A stretch of DNA of 64,000 nt from Gracilibacillus ureilyticus (lineage in GTDB: Bacteria; Bacillota; Bacilli; Bacillales; Amphibacillaceae), in the NCBI RefSeq assembly GCF_900111195.1, contig NZ_FOGL01000009.1, forward strand, positions 84,979 through 148,978, read 5' to 3'. The notes beneath the pieces were generated by a model. That model worked only from the letters and a program-made list of their open reading frames with translations, did not search any database and had not been told where the DNA came from. The position numbers and the translations under genes are program-made. Below, one piece after another: positions 46,200 through 55,239 of this stretch. The stretch's first letter is position 1. Each line of letters starts with the position of its first letter.

Positions 46200-47243
46200 T
46201 CAAATCATCTCCCATTTTACAGGTGTTCCGCTTGCGATATCCTGATTAACTTGTTTTCCGAGTAAGATATCGTAGTATTTCGGCGGGAGTCCGTAACCAG
46301 GACGGATGACACGCAGATTTTCTTTTGTGAAATGCTCTCCTTTTTTCATATCTTTGGCAACATACAAGGATCTGCGGTATTTCATTGATGCTCCTTCTGC
46401 TTCTGTTGTGCCGTAATGGACTTTCCCCAACCCGTGCCATGCCCGCTTCGTTTCTGTAACTAACTGAGCCAGTTCGTCCGGTTCTAAGGAGAATGCAGCA
46501 TCAACCCCTCCTTCTGCCCTTGACATTGTTACATGCTTTTCAATAACAGTGGCACCTAATGCAACGCTTGCTACAGCTACTCCTGTTCCCATTGTATGGT
46601 CAGACAAACCAATTTCACAGCCCCATATTTCCCGCATATTCGGAATTGTCCGTATATTTGTATTTTCCGGTGTTGCCGGATAGGTGCTCGTGCATTTTAA
46701 TAAAACGATATTCTCACACCCTGCATCCCTTGCAGCTCTTACAGTTTCATCAATTTCTGCTGCCGTACACATTCCTGTAGAAATAATCATCGGTTTATTC
46801 AGTGCTGCTACTTTGCGTATAAGTGGAATATCTGTGCATTCAAATGAAGCAATTTTATAACATGGTACATTCAATGTTTCAAGGAAATCCACTGCTGTTT
46901 CGTCAAAAGGTGAGCTGAAACCAATCATTCCGAGCTCCTTACAGCGAGAAAATATGGCATCATGCCATTCCCACGGAGTATGTGCCTTTTCATATAATTT
47001 GTATAAAGACTGGTTCTTCCAGAGACTTTCCTTATCACTGATAACAAACTGCTGGTTCGTTTGATTAAGTGTCATCGTATCTGCCTTATATGTCTGGATT
47101 TTCAATGCATGGGCACCTGCTTCCGCTGCCGCTTCTACAATTTCCAACGCTTTATTTAATGATTGATTATGATTGCCTGACATTTCCGCAATAATAAACG
47201 GTGGATGATCACTGCCAATATGGATATCTCCAATCTTCATCAT
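46200..47243 (-). CDS. pseI: Pseudaminic acid synthase PseI (NeuB/SpsE family)
   Basis: Condenses phosphoenolpyruvate with 6-deoxy-AltdiNAc to give pseudaminic acid. 347 residues: NeuB barrel with FIIAEMSGNHNQSL, HTPWEWHDAIF, STGMCTAAEI, LKCTSTYPATPE and GLSDHTMG, and a C-terminal antifreeze-like SAF domain (GEHFTKENLRVIRPGYGLPPKYY). ATG at 47243 behind GGGGGAG; it overlaps the pseH stop. Last gene of the operon before a strong terminator. Confidence 0.94.
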   Translation of the reverse strand: MMKIGDIHIGSDHPPFIIAEMSGNHNQSLNKALEIVEAAAEAGAHALKIQTYKADTMTLNQTNQQFVISDKESLWKNQSLYKLYEKAHTPWEWHDAIFSRCKELGMIGFSSPFDETAVDFLETLNVPCYKIASFECTDIPLIRKVAALNKPMIISTGMCTAAEIDETVRAARDAGCENIVLLKCTSTYPATPENTNIRTIPNMREIWGCEIGLSDHTMGTGVAVASVALGATVIEKHVTMSRAEGGVDAAFSLEPDELAQLVTETKRAWHGLGKVHYGTTEAEGASMKYRRSLYVAKDMKKGEHFTKENLRVIRPGYGLPPKYYDILLGKQVNQDIASGTPVKWEMI

Positions 47244-47752
47244 TGCTCTCCCCCTTTCAGCCAATTTTCACGAAACAGCGCCATTGGTATCACATCCAGA
47301 TAGTCACTGCCTTTTCTGATATGCTGTTGAAACAACCCTTCCCGTTTAAAACCGAGTTTCTCATGAAAATGCAGACTTACCTCATTTGTTGCGATTACTT
47401 CTGCACAAATTTTATTCAGTTTCAGCTCTGTAAACATCTTCTCTATAGCCAGCCTTCCCATCCGCGTTCCAGAACCTTTTGGCGCATCCTTTTCCCCAAT
47501 ATAAAATCCCCAGTAGCACCGCTTATTTTGCTGGTGAATATCGGAAATCTGCACAAGGCCGAGTGGAAGGTCGTTTTCAAAATACAAGAAAACACGACGA
47601 GCAGGATCATTGGAAATTTTATCAAACCACGCTTGATGTTCTTCCAGACTGATCAGCTCATCGTTATACATAAACAAACGTACATGATCTGCATTACGCC
47701 ACTTTAATACAAGTGATAAATAGGCTTCTGTTAATGGATATAATACCATCAT
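47240..47752 (-). CDS. pseH: PseH-like N-acetyltransferase
   Basis: N-acetylates UDP-4-amino-4,6-dideoxy-AltNAc, third step of the pathway. 170 residues, GNAT fold: LRxxD-like KWRNADHVRLFMYND, then YWGFYIGEKDAPKGSGTRMGRLAIEKMF with the acetyl-CoA loop, and FHEKLGFKREGLFQQH. The ATG at 47752 overlaps the pseG stop (ATGA), pointing to translational coupling. Confidence 0.9.
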   Translation of the reverse strand: MMVLYPLTEAYLSLVLKWRNADHVRLFMYNDELISLEEHQAWFDKISNDPARRVFLYFENDLPLGLVQISDIHQQNKRCYWGFYIGEKDAPKGSGTRMGRLAIEKMFTELKLNKICAEVIATNEVSLHFHEKLGFKREGLFQQHIRKGSDYLDVIPMALFRENWLKGGEQ

Positions 47753-48768
47753 TCCCCGCCTTTCATAATAAATCTCGCTACAGCTAATGGATCCATCTGT
47801 TTCCGAAATGATGCTGCCTTCTTTCTTATTTCTGTTAACCTGCAAGGCTCAGAAATAAATGTTAAAAGCTGATCAGAAATTGTTTCAGCAGTTACCTGTT
47901 CGGATTTTCCTAAATGACATACAAGGCCTTCTTTCGCAACCATTGCTAAAATCTCGGCTTGATTTGCCGCTGTTTCTACTGTTAATGTTGGCAGCAGCAT
48001 ATAGATTCTTTCCCATGTAGTCGTTCCCCCTGCACCAATGGCAATGTCTGCCTTTGCCATTAATTCCGCTACATAATCAATGTTATGGTGTAAATGAAAA
48101 AAAGGTTTGTAATGGCAAAATGCTTTCACTTCCCTAACATGTGGATTTGCTTTTCCAATCACCACATCCACTTTAATGTCAGGTATGCTAGCTGCAGCGG
48201 TGAGAGCTTTCATCGTTTCATTTGTCGGATCACTGCCGCCAAATGAGATCAGTACATTACGAACTGACTGATTTTGTTTAACAATAGGTGCTGTTTGCCG
48301 AAATTCATTCCGTAATAATAAATACTGAACACCGAGTAATTGTACCGCATCTTCAGGAACTAGCTGGTCATACCGATTCATCCTATTGGCTACATGATTT
48401 TGATCAAGTAATACATCACAGTCGTGACGTCGATTGGCTAGGTCATCAATCACCATCATATTTTTAACGAATGGCTTCACTTCTTCTTCCCACAGATAAT
48501 CAAGCTCATAGTGATCGACAATCAGCCAATCTGTTTTTTCGCACGATTGGAGAAGCTGACGTGTCTCTGCCGCATGTTTGTCGTCCCCCACTTCGAAGAC
48601 AGGAAAGCCCGCCTCTGTTATCTTTGAAAAAAAATTGCCGGGGAGCTTACGGCAGATGAATGCAACCTTTGCTCCAAATTTTCTTAAGTCATTCGCTAAA
48701 ACAAGACATCGCATCACATGTCCTGTTCCGATTTCTGTTGATGCATCTGTCCGAAAAATCACTTGCAT
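47749..48768 (-). CDS. pseG: PseG: UDP-sugar hydrolase of pseudaminic acid synthesis
   Basis: Removes UDP from UDP-6-deoxy-AltdiNAc. 339 residues, GT-B fold: FRTDASTEIGTGHVMRCLVLA at the N-terminus (G..HVMR), VLISFGGSDPTN near 168 and ADIAIGAGGTTTWERIYM near 250. This resembles SpsG of B. subtilis. The ATG at 48768 follows AAAGGTGAGG and overlaps the pseF end. Confidence 0.92.
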   Translation of the reverse strand: MQVIFRTDASTEIGTGHVMRCLVLANDLRKFGAKVAFICRKLPGNFFSKITEAGFPVFEVGDDKHAAETRQLLQSCEKTDWLIVDHYELDYLWEEEVKPFVKNMMVIDDLANRRHDCDVLLDQNHVANRMNRYDQLVPEDAVQLLGVQYLLLRNEFRQTAPIVKQNQSVRNVLISFGGSDPTNETMKALTAAASIPDIKVDVVIGKANPHVREVKAFCHYKPFFHLHHNIDYVAELMAKADIAIGAGGTTTWERIYMLLPTLTVETAANQAEILAMVAKEGLVCHLGKSEQVTAETISDQLLTFISEPCRLTEIRKKAASFRKQMDPLAVARFIMKGGE

Positions 48769-48773
48769 TTTCC

Positions 48774-49493
48774 TCACCTTTTCTGTTCAATGTGTGCATT
48801 AATTTTTAGTAAATCCGGATGCCTGTTTAATAAATTAATGACATCATCCAGAGTAAAGGAAGGGTTGGATGGGTATAAATATTCAATAATTTTTCTGATA
48901 ACGGTGAAGTCTTCGATTGTATCAACGGTTAAGCGGTATTTACTATAGTCGGTGCCGTTTGTTATATCGCATAATTGGAAGCGGTCAGGCTGCTCGCGGA
49001 TAAATGTGGTAACATGCTCCCGGTCTCTTTCCGATGTTGCTTCATGATACATCATTTCAAGCAATTCCATTGAAAAAACTTCGACGTCCATTCCGCGCGG
49101 GAATGTTCGTTTTACCACATTGGATACATATGCTGATGATCCAGAATATGCACCTGCTATTTTTTCAATGACTGCCGGATCAATCAGCGGACAATCTGAT
49201 GTAAGCCTGACAATCACGTTTGCACCCGCAGAGCGGGCCGCATGATAATACCGGGAAAGAACATCATGCTCCGAACCGCGGTAATATGGCACTTTTTCTT
49301 CTTCACAGAATGTCACAATCGGATCATCATTTTTTTCTGTCGTAGTAGCTATCATGATTTCATCAATATTTGCTGCACGACGGACTCTTTCCAGCTGATA
49401 GGCGATAAGCGGTTTACCTAGCACTTTTCTCATCACTTTGCCTGGTAATCTAGACGAACCCATGCGTGCTTGTATAATGGCAACAACTCTCAT
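48774..49493 (-). CDS. pseF: PseF/SpsF-like cytidylyltransferase
   Basis: Activates pseudaminic acid with CTP. 239 residues, nucleotidyltransferase fold: IIQARMGSSRLPGKVM at the start, YYRGSEHDVLSRYYHAA near 77 and VIVRLTSDCPLIDP near 97. The SpsF-type enzymes take this role in Bacilli. It starts four bases inside the pseC end. Confidence 0.9.
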   Translation of the reverse strand: MRVVAIIQARMGSSRLPGKVMRKVLGKPLIAYQLERVRRAANIDEIMIATTTEKNDDPIVTFCEEEKVPYYRGSEHDVLSRYYHAARSAGANVIVRLTSDCPLIDPAVIEKIAGAYSGSSAYVSNVVKRTFPRGMDVEVFSMELLEMMYHEATSERDREHVTTFIREQPDRFQLCDITNGTDYSKYRLTVDTIEDFTVIRKIIEYLYPSNPSFTLDDVINLLNRHPDLLKINAHIEQKR

Positions 49494-50644
49494 TTTGTTA
49501 TCCCGCCTGTCAATGATGTAACGATTTTTATCACATCACCCACATCTTTTTCGCTCATCTTCGGAAAAAGCGGTAAAGTAATCATCTTTTCGTATAGCTT
49601 TTCTGCCTCTGGACAGAGACCTTTTCGATAGCCTAACCGCTGATAATACGGGTGAAGATAAACGGGAATATAGTGCACATTGACACCAATGTTTTCGGCA
49701 TGCAGTTTGTTGAAAATCTCTTTTCTGTCTAGAGACTGATCAAGTTTCAGCACATATAAATGCCAGCTTGAATTGGTATCAGGATGCTGATATGGTGGTG
49801 TGATGAGTGGATCGGATGCGAAAGTGGAAGTATATTTGTTGGCATATTGCCTTCTTTTATCAAGAAAATGATCTAATTTTTCCAGCTGGCTAATACCTAA
49901 CCCTGCCTGAATATCTGTCATTCTGTAATTAAATCCTAATGAGTGCATTTCGTAATACCACGGTTCATCTGTCTTAGCTAATCTTGATGGATCACGTGTA
50001 ATGCCGTGTGACCGGAAATCCCGCAGTCTCTGATAATAAACCGGGTCGTCTGTAGTGATCATTCCGCCCTCTCCAGTTGTAATATGCTTGACAGGATGAA
50101 AGCTGAACATCGTCATATCTGCTAATGTGCCGGCTTTTTTTCCTTTGTATGTGGCACCAAGGCTATGAGCTGCATCTGCAATCACCGGTAAATGATGCTT
50201 TTTGGCAATATCATTTATGGCATCATAGTCTGCAGGCTGACCGGTAAAATCCACAGCAATAATTGCTTTTGTTTTCTCAGAAATCGAACTTTCGACAGTA
50301 TCAGGAGATAGATTGTACGTAGCTGGATCAATATCTGCAAATACCGGTATTGCTCCCTGATATAACACCGCATTGCTCGTAGCAGCAAAGGTCATCGGTG
50401 TTGTAATTACTTCATCCCCCTTAGTAATCCCGGCAGCAAAACATGCCCCATGTAATGCTGCTGTACCACTTGAAAATGCTACAGCATACTTCGCCCCAAC
50501 ATACTCTGCTGCCTTTTGTTCAAATTCCGGAATCATCGGACCTGTTGTCAGCCAGTCACTTTCCAGTACTTGAAATACTTTCTGAATGTCCGCCTCATCC
50601 AGCCACTGTTTTCCATATGGTAAAAAGCTCTCTCGTTTAGGCAT
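49490..50644 (-). CDS. pseC: PseC/SpsC-like aminotransferase
   Basis: PLP-dependent DegT/DnrJ enzyme that puts the 4-amino group on the keto sugar. 384 residues. LHGACFAAGITKGDEVITTPMTFAAT, then DAAHSLGATYKGKKAG, and the PLP lysine in MFSFHPVKHITTGEGGM near 185. The ATG at 50644 behind AAGGAAG is preferred to 50683, which lies inside the upstream gene. Confidence 0.93.
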   Translation of the reverse strand: MPKRESFLPYGKQWLDEADIQKVFQVLESDWLTTGPMIPEFEQKAAEYVGAKYAVAFSSGTAALHGACFAAGITKGDEVITTPMTFAATSNAVLYQGAIPVFADIDPATYNLSPDTVESSISEKTKAIIAVDFTGQPADYDAINDIAKKHHLPVIADAAHSLGATYKGKKAGTLADMTMFSFHPVKHITTGEGGMITTDDPVYYQRLRDFRSHGITRDPSRLAKTDEPWYYEMHSLGFNYRMTDIQAGLGISQLEKLDHFLDKRRQYANKYTSTFASDPLITPPYQHPDTNSSWHLYVLKLDQSLDRKEIFNKLHAENIGVNVHYIPVYLHPYYQRLGYRKGLCPEAEKLYEKMITLPLFPKMSEKDVGDVIKIVTSLTGGITK

Positions 50645-50655
50645 AAGAATCTTCC

Positions 50656-51600
50656 TTACATTAAGTCGGTAGAAGCGATCCATTTTTCCGTTTCCCGGAT
50701 CCCCTCTTCCAGACTGTAGGTTGGTTCCCAGTTCAATAATTGTTTTGCTTTGGAAAAATTACATAACAACTTTGGAATTTCGCTTTGCGGATGGATATGC
50801 TCCACATGTCTGATTCGCTGTTTATCCTGAACAATTAATTGCGCCAAATCATTAATTGATATGTCTTTGCCAAGTCCTGCATTGATTATTTGACCGTTGG
50901 CATGATCTGAATAGCCAGTCTCGACAACAAACCGCGCACAGTCTTCCACATACAGTAAATCTCTTGTTTGGGTTCCGTCACCATAGATCGACAGGTTTTT
51001 TCCTGCTAATTTATTTTTAATAAATATTGCTACAACTCCGCCTTCTCCACCCGTTTTCTGGAAAGGTCCATATGTGTTAAATGGGCGAATAACTGTTACA
51101 GGCAGGTCATAAGCATAATAATAGGACATAACCATATTTTCTGCTGCCAGTTTTGCACCAGCATATGGTGAAGCTGGCTTGACAGGATTCTCTTCACTGA
51201 TTCCCTCTTCATCATAAGCACGTTCGTAAACCATACATGTGCTCATAAATACGTGTTTAACCTGATGTTTGCGGCATTGTTCCAAAACTTGAAAGGTACC
51301 TGTCACATCATTCGCAAAAGTTGTTTCAGGTTCATCAATACTATCCTGAACATTAATACTTGCTCCCAAGTGATAGCAAATCGAAAAGTCATTTGTAAAA
51401 AGCCTTTCAAGCAGGGACTGGTCTTTGATATCCCCAATTGTTAAGCCTTGAAAGTTTGGATTTGACTCAAATTCTACTAAATTCTCTTTTCTGCCATTCG
51501 ATAAATCATCTAATACCCAGACAAGATGGTTATCATCAAGTAAACGTTTGACAACCCACCTTCCAATAAAACCTGCACCACCTGTAACAAGAATGTTCAA
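50656..51600 (-). CDS. NAD-dependent sugar epimerase/dehydratase
   Basis: 314 residues, extended SDR fold: GGAGFIG at 7-13, catalytic YAGAKLAAE (YxxxK) near 147, RPFNTYGPFQ after it. It does not belong to the core CMP-Pse pathway, so it probably makes a second sugar for the same glycan or modifies the pathway. It sits between the methyltransferase and pseC genes, in the operon. Confidence 0.85.
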   Translation of the reverse strand: MNILVTGGAGFIGRWVVKRLLDDNHLVWVLDDLSNGRKENLVEFESNPNFQGLTIGDIKDQSLLERLFTNDFSICYHLGASINVQDSIDEPETTFANDVTGTFQVLEQCRKHQVKHVFMSTCMVYERAYDEEGISEENPVKPASPYAGAKLAAENMVMSYYYAYDLPVTVIRPFNTYGPFQKTGGEGGVVAIFIKNKLAGKNLSIYGDGTQTRDLLYVEDCARFVVETGYSDHANGQIINAGLGKDISINDLAQLIVQDKQRIRHVEHIHPQSEIPKLLCNFSKAKQLLNWEPTYSLEEGIRETEKWIASTDLM

Positions 51601-51643
51601 TAACTTTCATCCTTTCTTAGATTAATTGATTTTTATTAGCTTA

Positions 51644-52246
51644 TTAGGAAGAAGCACGTCCTATTCTTTCGAAAATCCGCAGACGATATTTCTCAAGGTC
51701 TGCCTTTTTGCAGTCCTTTTCTTCCACTTGTTGATAACCGAACTGCTCAAATATTTTTTGATAATTCCTTGGAAACAAGCGCCAGTTCGTTGTATTCTCA
51801 TCTTCAATTGTTAAAATATGCTTCCTGCTGATTCTTGCAATTTCTTCAAAAACCCATTCACTGTCTGGATGAATATGCTCCAGTACGGCCATTGTAAAGA
51901 CAAGATCGAAATGACCTGATGGTACTTGTTTAATCCACTCTTCTACCGGAGAATGAATAACGTCTGATTGGGCAGCCAAAGCAGGATAAGTTTTTTTAAG
52001 TTTCTCAACTGCCTGTTTACTTATCTCAATCCCTGCCAGTCTTTTAAAATCATTTTCGAATAATGTCTGCAGGTTTCTTCCTGCATTACAGCCTATCTCC
52101 AGAATAGAATTATCTGTGTTAGCATATTTTCGAATATATGGAAGCAGAAATTCACTTCTCTCCCTGTGGATCAGATAAGCTTCTGGTGAGCTTTTACGAA
52201 TCCAGTAATTATGAACCTCTTCAACTGATTTTTTCTCATTCTTCAT
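51644..52246 (-). CDS. SAM-dependent methyltransferase in the sugar operon
   Basis: 200 residues. SAM motif I ILEIGCNAGRNL near 48; VFTMAVLEHIHPDSEWVFEEIARI near 118. Likely methylates a sugar or a nucleotide sugar, inferred from its place between two glycan genes. Twelve bases separate its start from the preceding stop. Confidence 0.82.
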   Translation of the reverse strand: MKNEKKSVEEVHNYWIRKSSPEAYLIHRERSEFLLPYIRKYANTDNSILEIGCNAGRNLQTLFENDFKRLAGIEISKQAVEKLKKTYPALAAQSDVIHSPVEEWIKQVPSGHFDLVFTMAVLEHIHPDSEWVFEEIARISRKHILTIEDENTTNWRLFPRNYQKIFEQFGYQQVEEKDCKKADLEKYRLRIFERIGRASS

Positions 52247-52258
52247 TCATCCTACTCC

Positions 52259-53689
52259 TTACTTCTGCTGTTTTAATCGATCGATTAATTTCTTCAGCTT
52301 TTTCCCTGATGGAACACCTTGCGGGTAAGCATATGACAGAAATTTTTTCCGCTTTGCCTCTGCATATTGCCTCTGTTTTCCGTCTTCAAAAAAACGGATA
52401 ATTAATTTTGACAGCGGGACAGGGTCCTTCTGGATAAAAGGGCTGAGAGAATCATAATATCCCGAGTAGCCAGGAATGGTGGAATGCATAATATAACAGG
52501 GTGTGCCTACTAACATGGCCTCAAGTGCCACAGTGGAAGTATAGGAAACTACTGCATCCACCCTTGGAAGCAAATCATATAATTGCATCGATTTTGTTGA
52601 TCGTATTTCCGGAAATTGCTTCATCAGTGGATGCACCTTATCATTCTCAAAATCACGCAAAAGAATATTGACATTTAGTTGTTTACTAATCTGCTGAATC
52701 AATTGCTGCCATTTTTTCAGATTCCGACTTTCCCTTACAATGAGCAGTAACGTTTTTTTGCTTTTATCAATCCCTAATAGCTGGGCAAATCTGCTTCTTG
52801 AATATTTAGCTTTTTTCAAAGCCTGGTCAAAGCGGGGATGACCGATAATTGCCAGTGATCCCGGTTTTGCTCCTCTTTGAAGATACCAGTCCACATCAAA
52901 TTGGCCATAAAGGGCATCAACTGTAGCAACTTTCGGGATATAACCTAATTCGTTGCCAATAATGCCATGCTGCATGCAGACGGTAGGGATACCTTTTTTT
53001 GCAGCAGCAAACGCCACAACCCTGCCATAGTGATTAGGGCTTGAAATAACAAAGCAGCCAATTGGTTCAGCATCGATCAAATGCTCTGCCATTTCAAGCA
53101 ACTTAATCGTTGCATCAATTTTGACACGAAACGTATTTTGAAACATTTCATCACGGTAGATAAAGTTTGTTTTATATTTTTTAAATAACCGATCTAATTG
53201 CAGCATGATCTGTGTTCTGGAACCATGAACTTTGCGTTTATACTTCGATAAATACTGAAAAGGCATCCCCATTCTTTCATAATATGCCGCATTATCTCTT
53301 TCCAGCTGACTCTTATCACTTTTATTACTTGTAATCACAACCATTGTCTCTTTTCTTGGAAAATATTTAGTAAAAGTCTCTTTCGGAAAACGAAGTAATC
53401 GATCAGCTATAAATACTGTCTTGCCATATTTAGATCCTGATATTCTTGTCGGCTTTAATGAACGAATATACCTGTTAAAATCCTGCTGCACTTCTTTTGC
53501 GCTGAATTGCTTTTTGACTATTTTGGAAAACTCCGGATCGGAAAGTCTTGCCCAGAATTCCTTATGCTTTCTGACGAGACTCGGAAAATGGATCAGGTAG
53601 GATAGCTTATAACCTTTGTACTCCAATGATTCGAAATCTTTGAGATAATTCATATAGAATGACCAGTAATTTTGCGTATATGTGTTCAT
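52259..53689 (-). CDS. GT-B-like surface glycan protein, paralogue B
   Basis: 476 residues. The N-terminal part (NYWSFYMNYLKDFESLEYKGY) is shared with the next gene. The C-terminal half has the layout of CDP-glycerol or capsule transferases: VCMQHGIIGNELGYIPKVATVDALYG near 235, IGHPRFDQ near 278 and AVVSYTSTVALEAMLVG near 400. It may transfer pseudaminic acid or another sugar to a surface polymer. No membrane helices. GGAGGAGG before the ATG. Confidence 0.75.
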   Translation of the reverse strand: MNTYTQNYWSFYMNYLKDFESLEYKGYKLSYLIHFPSLVRKHKEFWARLSDPEFSKIVKKQFSAKEVQQDFNRYIRSLKPTRISGSKYGKTVFIADRLLRFPKETFTKYFPRKETMVVITSNKSDKSQLERDNAAYYERMGMPFQYLSKYKRKVHGSRTQIMLQLDRLFKKYKTNFIYRDEMFQNTFRVKIDATIKLLEMAEHLIDAEPIGCFVISSPNHYGRVVAFAAAKKGIPTVCMQHGIIGNELGYIPKVATVDALYGQFDVDWYLQRGAKPGSLAIIGHPRFDQALKKAKYSRSRFAQLLGIDKSKKTLLLIVRESRNLKKWQQLIQQISKQLNVNILLRDFENDKVHPLMKQFPEIRSTKSMQLYDLLPRVDAVVSYTSTVALEAMLVGTPCYIMHSTIPGYSGYYDSLSPFIQKDPVPLSKLIIRFFEDGKQRQYAEAKRKKFLSYAYPQGVPSGKKLKKLIDRLKQQK

Positions 53690-53706
53690 CCTCTTTTCCT
53701 CCTCCC

Positions 53707-55218
53707 TTATTTAGTCAAACGGTTGATAAGGACAATTAACCGATCCATCGATCTTTTCTCTGTCATATATGCCTGCTGCAGAAAGGCCTGCCTTTTCGCA
53801 TCACCCAGCTTCTTCGCAGACGGCTTGGTGAAATAATTGATCACCTGGTTAGCCAGTTCTTTCGTGTTTTTCTTCATTAAATGGTCCAGTTTTTGATAAT
53901 ACGCTGTATTGCCGTTCACATTTTTATCTAAAATAAAGACAGGTTTATTACTAATCATTGCCTCCAATCCCACTGTTGACGGATAGGATATTACGGCATC
54001 TACATTAGCGAAAATATCATATAAGTGATAATTCTGTGTAGAATGGACATGAGGGAATACTTTTGTCAGTTCATGCGGTGATCTGCTGGGATAATTTTTA
54101 ATGACAATATTTAATGGTATTTTTTTTGAAAGGGTCAGAATCAGCCTGCGCCATTGCTCTACATCTTCCCTGCCTCTTACGGCAATCATGACAGTTTTCC
54201 GTTTTGGGTTCAGTCCAAGTTTTCGCTGGAAAATGGTCCGGTTCACTTTCGATTTCTGTGAAATTTGATCAAACCTGGGATGACCGATAACCTCAACAGA
54301 TCCTTTCGGTGCTCCATTGTTGAGAAACCAGTCTCTTTCATACTTGCCGTACACCGCATCAACTGTCGCAATCTTAGGCAGATATCCCAATTCACTTGCG
54401 ATAATTCCATGCTGCATACAGATGGACGGAATACCTTTTGATGCTGCCACAACTGCCAGTATCCTGTTAACATAACTATGTGTTGTTGAGACAACCACAC
54501 AGGAAACGGCAATATGCTTTAAAAATTTCTGTGTTGCATCAATTTGCAGCATTACTACTTTGATATTGTTTAACAGCCATTTTCTGAATGCATTGTGACT
54601 ATATAGGTGATGATCCCTATATTTATCCAGCAGTTTTTTCGCCTGCTTTTGAACAAGGGAAATATCTTTGCCAATATCTCTCCCGTAATTTTCCAAAGAT
54701 AGTGTTACCATCTTATTGGCCATTTTGTAATTCACAGGATGATTATTTTTTACTTTAGTCTGATTAACTGTGATGGTATTGGCAATCGGAACAGCAGTAG
54801 CATGTTTTCTTGCCCGTTTTACACGATTGGACACTGTCGTCTGCTGACCTGTCAGCTTCCCATTCGATAACAAAATCGTCCGCTTCTGATCCAGTTGATT
54901 CATCATGGCAGCAGGAAATCGCAGCAGCTTATCCAGATGGATCACAACTTTGCCTTTAGGCTTCTGGCTTCGCTGGATGGTATGGGACTGCACAAATTGA
55001 TTGAATACTTGCTGAAATTCTTTTTGTGTCCCCACATGGCTGGTCAGGTTGTTACTGTATTCCGTTTTTTTTAATGCCTGCATAATGGCTGTATTCGGTA
55101 AAATATAACTTGGCAAATGACAAAAGTAAGGTAAAGAGTAGCCACGGTAAATAATTCCTTCGAAATCTCGAATGAAATCAAGATACATCGACCAGTAATT
55201 TTTTTGAAACGTATCCAT
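53707..55218 (-). CDS. GT-B-like surface glycan protein, paralogue A
   Basis: 503 residues, paralogue of the gene at 52259: NYWSMYLDFIRDFEGIIYRGY at the start, SICMQHGIIASELGYLPKIATVDAVYG near 268, EVIGHPRFDQ and AVISYPSTVGLEAMISNKP. AAGGAG precedes two ATGs; the second (55218) matches the paralogue. First after pseB. Function as for the paralogue: a glycosyl or phospho-sugar transferase is inferred. Confidence 0.75.
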   Translation of the reverse strand: MDTFQKNYWSMYLDFIRDFEGIIYRGYSLPYFCHLPSYILPNTAIMQALKKTEYSNNLTSHVGTQKEFQQVFNQFVQSHTIQRSQKPKGKVVIHLDKLLRFPAAMMNQLDQKRTILLSNGKLTGQQTTVSNRVKRARKHATAVPIANTITVNQTKVKNNHPVNYKMANKMVTLSLENYGRDIGKDISLVQKQAKKLLDKYRDHHLYSHNAFRKWLLNNIKVVMLQIDATQKFLKHIAVSCVVVSTTHSYVNRILAVVAASKGIPSICMQHGIIASELGYLPKIATVDAVYGKYERDWFLNNGAPKGSVEVIGHPRFDQISQKSKVNRTIFQRKLGLNPKRKTVMIAVRGREDVEQWRRLILTLSKKIPLNIVIKNYPSRSPHELTKVFPHVHSTQNYHLYDIFANVDAVISYPSTVGLEAMISNKPVFILDKNVNGNTAYYQKLDHLMKKNTKELANQVINYFTKPSAKKLGDAKRQAFLQQAYMTEKRSMDRLIVLINRLTK

Positions 55219-55239
55219 CATTATCTCCTTGCCTTTCTT

